A DNA stretch of 5,584 nt from Paramuribaculum sp. (GTDB lineage Bacteria; Bacteroidota; Bacteroidia; Bacteroidales; Muribaculaceae). The notes beneath the pieces are model-generated. The model saw only the letters and a list, made by a program, of their open reading frames with translations, had not been told where the DNA came from and searched no databases. Made by a program: the position numbers and the translations under genes. Position 1 is the first letter of the stretch. Each line of letters opens with the position of its first letter. The DNA lies in NCBI GenBank assembly GCA_029051835.1, contig JAIDKJ010000090.1:1-5584 (forward strand). Reading direction: 5' to 3'. This document shows, in pieces, positions 1 through 5,584 of the stretch.

Positions 1-307
1 GGATAAAGTCGTCGGCACCGGCGTCGAGTCCGCTCACGATATTGTCTTCCGACGCCTTGGCTGTCAGCAGAATGATGGGATGCTTGGCGGTTTCGGAATT
101 ATCTCTCACCATACGGGTGAATCTGATGCCGTCAAAATCCGAATCCATCATATCCACCAGCAGCAGATTGTAATCCGACAGCGGACGCTGCATGGCCGCA
201 TTGCAGTCGTGCTCCACATCGACCTTAAATCCTTCGTCCTCGAATTTGAACTGCAACAGTTCGCAAGCGAGGCAATCGGAGTCTACTATCAGGATGCGGT
301 CAGACAT
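1..307 (-). CDS. Response regulator, N-terminal receiver domain (partial, runs off left edge)
   Basis: The ATG at 307-305 opens a frame that reads to the window edge, giving 102 residues of a CheY-like receiver domain. The protein starts MSDRILIVDSD. The expected phospho-acceptor is Asp52 in LLLVDMM, followed by DG at 59-60. Thr82 and the LTAK stretch form the beta-4 switch, and GADDFI (97-102) leads to where the beta-5 lysine should lie, beyond the window. One oddity is that the acidic pair that normally binds Mg2+ (DD) reads Asp9-Ser10, with another Asp at 11. The proline usually found four residues after the phospho-Asp is Ser56. The sequence resembles PhoB/OmpR-type regulators of Bacteroidetes, but the output domain is not visible, so DNA binding is inferred. 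The gene lies downstream of the transporter at 491-2311 on the same strand, 183 bp away, so it may have its own promoter. The receiver-domain call is firm; the pathway is unknown. Confidence 0.9.
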   Translation of the reverse strand, partial: MSDRILIVDSDCLACELLQFKFEDEGFKVDVEHDCNAAMQRPLSDYNLLLVDMMDSDFDGIRFTRMVRDNSETAKHPIILLTAKASEDNIVSGLDAGADDFI

Positions 308-327
308 ATTTTGATGTTTGGTGTTCA

Positions 328-355
328 GAGAGTGATGTCATTACTGGAGAGTGAT
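328..355 (-). repeat. 9-bp direct repeat upstream of the response regulator
   Basis: GAGAGTGAT occurs at 328-336 and again at 347-355 on the plus strand (ATCACTCTC twice when read toward the response regulator). The copies are 19 bp apart start to start and end 21 bp before the start codon. Paired direct repeats near two helical turns apart can be operator half-sites, for example for autoregulation by a PhoB/OmpR-type regulator. The spacing is not the 11 bp typical of PhoB boxes, so an operator role is only a possibility. The repeat is a direct observation; its function is unknown. Confidence 0.4.
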
Positions 356-364
356 TTGCAACGG

Positions 365-397
365 TCGGTCAGCGCCCGGCGGGCAATCCCTGACCGA
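365..397 (-). repeat. 8-bp perfect inverted repeat with nested stem in the spacer
   Basis: TCGGTCAG (365-372) and CTGACCGA (390-397) are perfect reverse complements. Inside them GCCC (374-377) and GGGC (381-384) can form a second stem over a three-base loop, so the whole block can fold as one GC-rich hairpin with a small asymmetric internal loop. No T-run follows on either strand, so it is not a standard intrinsic terminator. It lies 94 bp downstream of the transporter stop and 58 bp upstream of the response regulator start. It could mark the transporter mRNA 3' end or be part of the regulator's leader. Confidence 0.5.
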
Positions 398-407
398 TAT
401 CAAACGA

Positions 408-415
408 TAAAGATA
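408..415 (-). promoter_or_regulatory. Weak candidate -7 box for the response regulator
   Basis: Read on the minus strand, this site is TATCTTTA, matching seven of eight positions of the Bacteroidetes -7 consensus TAnnTTTG. No convincing TTTG is found 19-21 bp upstream, so it is a weak candidate. If it is used, the response regulator mRNA would have a leader of roughly 95 bases containing both the inverted repeat at 365-397 and the direct repeat at 328-355. The alternative is read-through from the transporter gene. Confidence 0.22.
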
Positions 416-490
416 GTCAATAAACGTCTACGATGTCATTCGGCAACGATATTGTAGCTGCGTTGTAACCGTTTTTTAATCCGCTGCCGG

Positions 491-2311
491 TCATGCTACC
501 TTGCTTCTCATCTGCTCGCGCACCGCATCGACCACGTTGATTATGTAGTCGCCGGTCTTCTCGAGATTAGCCACGAGATCCATATAATATATGCCGGCCT
601 GATACTCATAGTGGCGTTCGTTGATATTCTCGATGTTGGACGTACGCAGCTGATTGCGGAAGTTGTTGATCTCACGCTCGCGGTTGTAGCCTGTGATGAT
701 CTCCTGCTCGCGGGCATTATCCATGTCGGACAGCAACGATACCATATTGCCCATGGCGCCTTCGACGTAGCCGAACATCGTGTCGAGATTGGTATAGATC
801 TCGTCGTTGAAGTTGATATGGCTCTGCTGCTTGCGGATAAGTATCTTGCCGGCTCCAAGGCAGCAGTCGGCGATGCTCTCTATCTCGCTGACGATGCGGA
901 GCATGGCGGCAATCTTCAGCTTGCCCTCGTTTGACAGACGACCCTCAGAGCAGCGGTTGAGATAATGCGCTATCTCTATCTCCATACGGTCGGATATATC
1001 TTCATATTTCTCAAGCCGTGAGAAAGAGTTGTTGAATTCTTCGGTGCCCTCTTTCGTGTGGACGAGAGTCTGCGCCATTCCGATCATGCGCTGCACTCGC
1101 TCGGCGAATACCGCTATCTCCTTTTCAGCCTGGGCTATATTCAGCTCGGAAGCATTGAGCAGACCGCCGGAGATGAATTTGAGCTGGAACTCCTCGTCCT
1201 CCTTGTGTTTGGTCGGCACAAGCCGCATGACTATCTTCACATACATATTCGTCAGCCATATCATTACCGACAGGTTGATGAGATTGAACACTGTATGGAA
1301 TATCGACAGGCCGATCGATACGCTCATCTGCATCTTCCCTACCTGAGCCACAACGGGATGACTGTCGGGCAGCGAACCGTCGAACAGATGATTGTAGACC
1401 TCCGGAGAGGTTGCCTCTATATGGTTGACAAAACCCTGCAGCGCAGTAGGATCGCCCTGACCGAGAGCTTCGGTAAGCCATGCGTTGAAATGAACGAACG
1501 GGAAATACAGCGCCAACACCCACACCGTGCCGAGAAGATTGAACAGAAGGTGACCCATAGCCGTGCGCTTGGCGGCTACATTGCCGCTCATCGAGGCCAG
1601 TATGGGAGTGATCGTTGTGCCTATATTGCTGCCGAGCACTATAGCACACGACAGATTGAAGTCGATCCAGCCTTTGGAACACATTATCAGGGTGATGGCA
1701 AACGTGGCAGCCGACGACTGTATGACCATGGTCAGCACGATGCCTACCGCCAGAAATATCAGCACCGACAGGTAGCCCATCGACGCATATCGCTGGAGAA
1801 ATGCAAACATCTCAGGATTGCTTTGCAGGTCAGGGACATACTGGCTTATCAGATCAAGACCCATAAACAGGAAGGCAAAGCCTATCAGGAACTCGCCTAT
1901 CGACTTGTTGCGACTCTTTTTGGTGAACAGCAACGGTATCGACAAGCCTATCATGGGCAGTACAAACGCTGAAATATTGACCTTAAAACCAAACAAGGCT
2001 ATCACCCAGGCCGTGAAAGTGGTGCCCACATTCGCGCCCATAATGACAGCCATTGACTGCGACAGCGACATCAACCCGGCATTTACGAAGCTGACCACCA
2101 TCACCGTGCTTGCCGATGAACTCTGGATAAGCGCCGTTATAGCGAAGCCGGTCAGAGTGCCGGTGAAGCGGTTGCGGGTCATGGCCGAAAGAATGTTGCG
2201 CAAGCGGTCGCCCGCCGCTTTCTGCAGGCCTTCGCTCATCACTTTCATGCCATAGAGGAAAAGCCCGACAGCTCCGAGCAACCCCAGAAAGTCCAAGAAA
2301 CTATAGTTCAT
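491..2311 (-). CDS. Na+/phosphate cotransporter family protein with C-terminal PhoU-like domain
   Basis: This 606-residue inner-membrane protein belongs to the Na/Pi-cotransporter II (NptA/YjbB-like) family, which moves phosphate with sodium or exports it. Residues 1-360 hold about eight or nine hydrophobic segments and the family's inverted duplication: QSSSAS at 63-68 with GANVGTT at 92-98, then QSSAA at 198-202 with GSNIGTT at 227-233. Two HxxFN motifs follow (HLLFN 254-258, HTVFN 339-343). A polar loop lies at about 278-328. From about 385 to 600 the protein is soluble, helical and charged, with PhoU-like acidic helices (YEDISDRMEIE 436-446, SEIESIADCC 475-484, NLEKTGDYI 582-590). I chose the ATG at 2311 because it directly precedes the first membrane helix. 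An in-frame ATG at 2410 would add 33 unconserved-looking residues and lies upstream of the predicted transcription start. The PhoU-like tail suggests control by phosphate status; the direction of transport cannot be told from sequence. Confidence 0.93.
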   Translation of the reverse strand: MNYSFLDFLGLLGAVGLFLYGMKVMSEGLQKAAGDRLRNILSAMTRNRFTGTLTGFAITALIQSSSASTVMVVSFVNAGLMSLSQSMAVIMGANVGTTFTAWVIALFGFKVNISAFVLPMIGLSIPLLFTKKSRNKSIGEFLIGFAFLFMGLDLISQYVPDLQSNPEMFAFLQRYASMGYLSVLIFLAVGIVLTMVIQSSAATFAITLIMCSKGWIDFNLSCAIVLGSNIGTTITPILASMSGNVAAKRTAMGHLLFNLLGTVWVLALYFPFVHFNAWLTEALGQGDPTALQGFVNHIEATSPEVYNHLFDGSLPDSHPVVAQVGKMQMSVSIGLSIFHTVFNLINLSVMIWLTNMYVKIVMRLVPTKHKEDEEFQLKFISGGLLNASELNIAQAEKEIAVFAERVQRMIGMAQTLVHTKEGTEEFNNSFSRLEKYEDISDRMEIEIAHYLNRCSEGRLSNEGKLKIAAMLRIVSEIESIADCCLGAGKILIRKQQSHINFNDEIYTNLDTMFGYVEGAMGNMVSLLSDMDNAREQEIITGYNREREINNFRNQLRTSNIENINERHYEYQAGIYYMDLVANLEKTGDYIINVVDAVREQMRSKVA

Positions 2312-2382
2312 CGATGTGAAAATAAATGGTTTGTCGGGTCGGCCCGCAAGGCTTTCGGAGCATCGCGGCTGCCTTCCCGCCA

Positions 2383-2413
2383 CAAAGATAGTTAATTTTC
2401 CGAAAAACACACA
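2383..2413 (-). promoter_or_regulatory. Promoter for the Na/Pi cotransporter gene (Bacteroidetes type)
   Basis: On the minus strand TATCTTTG (2390-2383) matches the -7 consensus TAnnTTTG exactly. A 19-bp spacer separates it from TGTG (2413-2410), which matches three of four bases of the -33 TTTG. An A-tract on this strand (2430-2424) lies just upstream and could act as an UP-like element. Transcription would begin near 2376-2380, leaving a leader of about 65-70 bases before the ATG at 2311. This placement argues against translation from the upstream in-frame ATG at 2410. Confidence 0.6.
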
Positions 2414-2520
2414 TCCGCCGCCATTTTTTTGTGATCAAACGACTGCCCGCCGCTCCCCCGCCGCCAAAGCCACCGGTCAGTCCACACAATCCGCAACTGG
2501 GCCGGACTACGCGGCATCCC

Positions 2521-2551
2521 TTTGCCGTTCGGGATATTATTCATAACTTAG
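2521..2551 (+). promoter_or_regulatory. Promoter for polA (Bacteroidetes type)
   Basis: TTTG at 2521-2524 is an exact -33 element. After a 19-bp spacer, TAACTTAG at 2544-2551 matches seven of eight positions of TAnnTTTG. Transcription would begin near 2555-2558, giving a very short leader of about 12-15 bases before the ATG at 2570. No Shine-Dalgarno sequence is seen; the leader is A-rich (GGAAAAATTAG), as is common in this phylum. The remainder of the 258-bp intergenic region between the two promoters is GC-rich, and I see no gene in it. Confidence 0.6.
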
Positions 2552-2569
2552 CGGAAAAATTAGACCATC

Positions 2570-5341
2570 ATGCAACGACGACTATTCCTGCTCGACGCCT
2601 ATGCGCTGATATACCGGGCCTATTATGCGATGCTCCGCTCCCCCCGCATCACATCAAAGGGCTTCAATACATCCGCCATATTCGGATTCGTCAACACGCT
2701 CAACGAGGTGCTCACCAAGGAGCATCCGACACACATAGCCGTATGCTTCGATCCGCAGGGCCCGACATTCCGCCATGAGGCGTATGCCGAATACAAGGCA
2801 CAGCGCGAGAAGCAGCCCGAAGACATCACCATGTCAGTGCCGCTGATCAAGGATATACTGACGGCGCTGCGCATACCGATAGGGGACGTTGCCGGCTATG
2901 AGGCCGCCGCCGTGATAGGCACACTCAGCGTCATAGCCGAGCGCGAAGGTTTCGACACGTTCATGATGACCCCCGACAAAGACTACGGACAGCTCGTCAC
3001 CGACCACGTGAAGATGTATCGTCCGTCGCTGCGTGGCGAAGGATTCGAGATCAGAGGCCCCGAAGAGGTGTGCGCCCGCTATGGCATCGAACGTCCGTCG
3101 CAGGTCATCGACATGCTCGCACTCGAAGGCGACTCATCCGACAACATTCCAGGATGCCCCGGCATCGGCGAGAAGACAGCCGCCAAACTCATACGTGCAT
3201 ATGGGTCGGTAGAACGACTGATAGAAAACTGCAACCAGCTGACCGGAACCACACGCAAGCGGGTGGAGGAGAACAAGGAGCAGATAGTGTTTTCGAAGTT
3301 TCTCGCCACGATCAAAACCGACGTGCCGCTGCCCGAGGGGATAACACCGCAGGCTATGACCCGCTCCGAGCCCGACTACCAGGCCTTGGCCGAGGTTTAC
3401 CGTCAGCTCGAATTCCGCACATTCATCAAACGGATGGAAAGCGCCGGGCAGCTCGACACAGCGCCACGCCACGCCACACCCGCGTCGGATGGTTTTGTAG
3501 GATCACTGTTCGACGAGCCGGCCGACCAGCCTACAGCCAACCTCACCACATCGCCCCACGAATATACAAGCATAACGGATAACGAAACACTGCGGAAAGC
3601 CGTCGACGAGGCGCTGAGCGCCGATGCACCGATAGGAATCACAGTCTACGCTCCGGGCGAAAGCGCTATGACAGCCCCTTGGCTTGGCATAGCCTTCACG
3701 TCGGCCCAGGGCAAAGCCGTATATGCCGTGACGCCACCCGACGAAGCGCCGGAAGCCACACGGAGAGAATTCGCCGAGCAGATCGGACGGTTGGCGACAG
3801 CCTCAGCCACCATCGTCAGCCACGACGTCAAGAGAGCCATGATAGTGCTTCGCCGCCACGGCATACACCTGACCGACAATTACTACGACACCTCGCTGGC
3901 CCACTACCTGATCGATCCGGAAACCAGCCACCGCATAGCCGGACTGGCATTCAGATACCTCAAGTACAACATGGCCGAGCAGCCCGACGACCGCACAGGC
4001 ATGAAACGGTTCCATCCCATCACACCTCAGGAAGCGACAACCGTGATGTGTGAAAACGCCGACATCACCCTGCGTCTGTACGGCACGCTCAACAGCGAAA
4101 TCGAGCGTCAGGGCCTTCTGCCGCTGCTTACCGACATAGAACTACCGCTCGTCAAAGTGCTTGCCGAGATGGAGTATACCGGAGTCAGGATCGACACCGA
4201 TGTGCTTGCCGAGATGTCGGCAAGATTCACCGAGCGCCTCGACCAGATGGAAACAGAGATATTCAGTCTGGCCGGCGAACGCTTCAATCTCGCCTCGCCG
4301 ATGCAGGTGGGACGGATCCTGTTTGAAAAACTCCAGATAGACAACAACGGCAAGCGCACCAAAAAGGGCGGATACTCCACCACCGAAGAGATCCTTGAAA
4401 AGCTCCGACCCACACATAAGATCGTGGATCTGATATTGCGCCACCGCTCACTGAGAAAACTTCTCACCACCTACGTCAACGCACTGCCCGGGATGGTCAA
4501 CAGCGCCACAGGCAAGATACACACCTCCTACAATCAGACCGTCACGGCAACAGGCCGCATATCCTCGGCCAATCCTAATCTGCAGAACATTCCCATCAGA
4601 TCCGACGACGGACGCGAGATAAGGAGTGCGTTTGTGGCCGATCCGGGCAATATAATCATGAGCGCCGACTACTCCCAGATAGAGCTCAGACTGATAGCCG
4701 ATCTGAGCGGCGATCCCGACATGATAGAGGCATTCGGCTCCGGCGAGGATATCCACCGGGCCACTGCCGCAAAAATATATCATGTTTCGCTACCCGACGT
4801 GAGCGAAACACAGCGGCGCAACGCAAAAACAGCGAATTTCGGCATCATCTACGGCATCTCGGCGTTCGGCCTGTCGGAACGCCTCGGCATACCGCGCGCC
4901 GAAGCACGCGAACTCATAGAGGGCTATTTCGCCACCTACCCGCGCATACGCGCATATATGGAGGAAAATGTGGCCGACGCCCGCCGCAATGGCTATGTGT
5001 CCACCGTGATGGGGCGCAAAAGATTCCTCCCGGAGATCAACAGCCGCAACGCCACCGTAAGAAACTATGCCGAACGCAATGCCGTCAATGCCCCGATACA
5101 AGGCTCGGCAGCCGACATCATCAAACGCGCCATGGTCGACATCTACCGCGCTATCGGCGAGGCCGGACTGAAATCGAGAATGATCATACAGGTGCACGAC
5201 GAACTGGTGTTCAACGTGATTCCCGACGAACTGCCCAGATTGCAGGAGATCGTATGCCGCCTCATGGAGAAAGCCTATGTGAGCCGCGTACGCCTCGAGG
5301 TGGCAGCCGGCAGCGGACGCACATGGCTCGAAGCCCACTGA
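2570..5341 (+). CDS. polA: DNA polymerase I, polymerase domain intact, both nuclease sites apparently lost
   Basis: Full length (923 residues; E. coli has 928). The 5'-nuclease domain (about 1-290) keeps Asp9, Asp61, Glu111, Asp136, Asp138, Asp188, Asp191 and the helix-hairpin-helix (187-208), but its EADD motif reads EAAA, so Ala113 and Ala114 replace two metal-binding aspartates (E. coli D115/D116). A linker (290-335) precedes a 3'-5' exonuclease-like domain (335-515) lacking all four catalytic carboxylates: Thr358 and Tyr360 for the exo I Asp and Glu, Ala423 for the exo II Asp, Asn496 for the exo III Asp. The polymerase domain (520-923) is complete: TGRISS (661-666), motif A DYSQIELR (700-707), motif B with Arg749, Lys753, Phe757 and Tyr761, APIQGSAADI (841-850), motif C VHDE (875-878). 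It normally fills gaps after primer removal and in excision repair; here primer cutting is probably done elsewhere. Identity is near certain; loss of nuclease activity is inferred. It likely shares a transcript with the gene 13 bp downstream. Confidence 0.98.
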   Translation: MQRRLFLLDAYALIYRAYYAMLRSPRITSKGFNTSAIFGFVNTLNEVLTKEHPTHIAVCFDPQGPTFRHEAYAEYKAQREKQPEDITMSVPLIKDILTALRIPIGDVAGYEAAAVIGTLSVIAEREGFDTFMMTPDKDYGQLVTDHVKMYRPSLRGEGFEIRGPEEVCARYGIERPSQVIDMLALEGDSSDNIPGCPGIGEKTAAKLIRAYGSVERLIENCNQLTGTTRKRVEENKEQIVFSKFLATIKTDVPLPEGITPQAMTRSEPDYQALAEVYRQLEFRTFIKRMESAGQLDTAPRHATPASDGFVGSLFDEPADQPTANLTTSPHEYTSITDNETLRKAVDEALSADAPIGITVYAPGESAMTAPWLGIAFTSAQGKAVYAVTPPDEAPEATRREFAEQIGRLATASATIVSHDVKRAMIVLRRHGIHLTDNYYDTSLAHYLIDPETSHRIAGLAFRYLKYNMAEQPDDRTGMKRFHPITPQEATTVMCENADITLRLYGTLNSEIERQGLLPLLTDIELPLVKVLAEMEYTGVRIDTDVLAEMSARFTERLDQMETEIFSLAGERFNLASPMQVGRILFEKLQIDNNGKRTKKGGYSTTEEILEKLRPTHKIVDLILRHRSLRKLLTTYVNALPGMVNSATGKIHTSYNQTVTATGRISSANPNLQNIPIRSDDGREIRSAFVADPGNIIMSADYSQIELRLIADLSGDPDMIEAFGSGEDIHRATAAKIYHVSLPDVSETQRRNAKTANFGIIYGISAFGLSERLGIPRAEARELIEGYFATYPRIRAYMEENVADARRNGYVSTVMGRKRFLPEINSRNATVRNYAERNAVNAPIQGSAADIIKRAMVDIYRAIGEAGLKSRMIIQVHDELVFNVIPDELPRLQEIVCRLMEKAYVSRVRLEVAAGSGRTWLEAH

Positions 5342-5354
5342 TATCAATGCGCCT

Positions 5355-5584
5355 ATGAACAGCCCCGTCAGGATAGCGGTGATCGGAGCCGGCAACCGTG
5401 CCCGCAAATACGTCAGACACATACTCTCCCACCCCGACGACGCCACACTCACGGCTGCCGCCGACCCCGACATCAGACGTCGTGAACGGTTTGCCGCCGA
5501 AACGTCGCTCGACGCCTCACGCCTCTATGCGACCGACGAAGAGATGCTGGCCGAACGGGCCGGCGAAATTGACGCAATCATAAT
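5355..5584 (+). CDS. Gfo/Idh/MocA-family oxidoreductase, N-terminal part (partial, runs off right edge)
   Basis: The frame from the ATG at 5355 is open to the window edge and gives 76 complete codons. It begins MNSPVRIAVIGAGNRARKYV, a Rossmann-fold beta-alpha-beta start with the glycine-rich motif GAGNR (11-15). An acidic residue ends the second strand (AAADPD, Asp37), which suggests NAD(H) rather than NADP(H). EEMLAERAGEIDAII (62-76) fits the helix and strand before the fourth Rossmann loop in Gfo/Idh/MocA proteins, which oxidise or reduce sugars, inositols and related compounds or remove sugars from glycans. The substrate domain is outside the window, so the substrate is unknown. The start lies 13 bp after the polA stop with no promoter-like site between, so co-transcription is likely, though a metabolic link to polA is not expected. 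An earlier ATG at 5347 hits a stop after three codons. Confidence 0.85.
   Translation, partial: MNSPVRIAVIGAGNRARKYVRHILSHPDDATLTAAADPDIRRRERFAAETSLDASRLYATDEEMLAERAGEIDAII

Noticed and set aside
80..457. Open frame of 125 codons on the plus strand at the left edge
   Set aside because: It is antisense to the receiver domain and continues into the spacer; no domain is recognised.
1058..1972. Open frame of 304 codons on the plus strand inside the transporter gene
   Set aside because: It is fully antisense to the well-supported Na/Pi transporter, its product is rich in His, Gln and Arg with no recognisable motif, and it has no promoter-like sequence. It is a codon-bias shadow.
2312..2410. N-terminal extension of the transporter to the ATG at 2410
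   Set aside because: The added 33 residues do not resemble a signal peptide or family sequence, and the best promoter for the gene lies within this stretch, so it is probably untranslated leader and promoter.
2424..2430. Seven-T run as an intrinsic terminator
   Set aside because: No GC-rich stem precedes it on the plus strand, and no gene ends there in either direction. It fits better as an A-tract upstream of the minus-strand promoter.
2431..2778. Open frame of 115 codons on the plus strand overlapping the polA start
   Set aside because: It is out of frame with polA, proline- and histidine-rich, and begins upstream of the polA promoter in GC-rich noncoding sequence.
2906..2911. Sequencing error as the cause of EAAA in polA
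   Set aside because: Two separate A-to-C substitutions in adjacent codons, with no frame disruption and parallel loss of the exonuclease catalytic residues in the same gene, make a random error unlikely, though read data would settle it.
5347..5358. Alternative ATG at 5347 for the oxidoreductase
   Set aside because: This frame reads ATG CGC CTA TGA and stops at once; the ATG at 5355 is in frame with the Rossmann motif.
4790..5473. Open frame of 227 codons on the minus strand across the end of polA and the start of the oxidoreductase gene
   Set aside because: It is antisense to conserved polymerase motifs and crosses a real gene junction, and no family features are seen.

Overview
This window reads as a chromosomal segment from a fairly GC-rich member of the Bacteroidales. 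The evidence is two upstream sites that match the Bacteroidetes sigma-factor pattern (TTTG, about 19 bp, TAnnTTTG), the absence of clear Shine-Dalgarno sequences before the starts, and proteins that look like Bacteroidales relatives. The GC-rich codon use suggests a Muribaculaceae-like lineage, but that is an inference that I could not test. I see no mobile element, CRISPR array, tRNA or rRNA.

The layout has two divergent halves. On the minus strand, positions 1-307 hold the start of a response regulator that runs off the left edge. Next is a 183-bp spacer with an 8-bp inverted repeat and a 9-bp direct repeat. Positions 491-2311 hold a Na+/phosphate cotransporter-family membrane protein with a C-terminal PhoU-like domain. 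On the plus strand, positions 2570-5341 hold a full-length DNA polymerase I gene (polA). After a 13-bp gap, the first 76 codons of a Gfo/Idh/MocA-type NAD(P)-dependent oxidoreductase run off the right edge. The 258-bp divergent intergenic region (2312-2569) carries one recognisable promoter for each direction, both with 19-bp spacers.

The most interesting content is in polA. The polymerase domain has every signature residue I looked for. In the 5'-nuclease domain the two adjacent metal-binding aspartates of the EADD motif are both alanine. In the 3'-5' exonuclease domain all four catalytic carboxylates are replaced. The fold-defining sequence around these sites is well kept. The gene therefore seems to encode a Pol I that keeps all three domains but can probably only polymerise. 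If so, RNA primer removal and flap cutting in this organism must rely on other enzymes. The response regulator and the transporter with PhoU-like tail could belong to a phosphate-related neighbourhood, but the sequence only hints at that.
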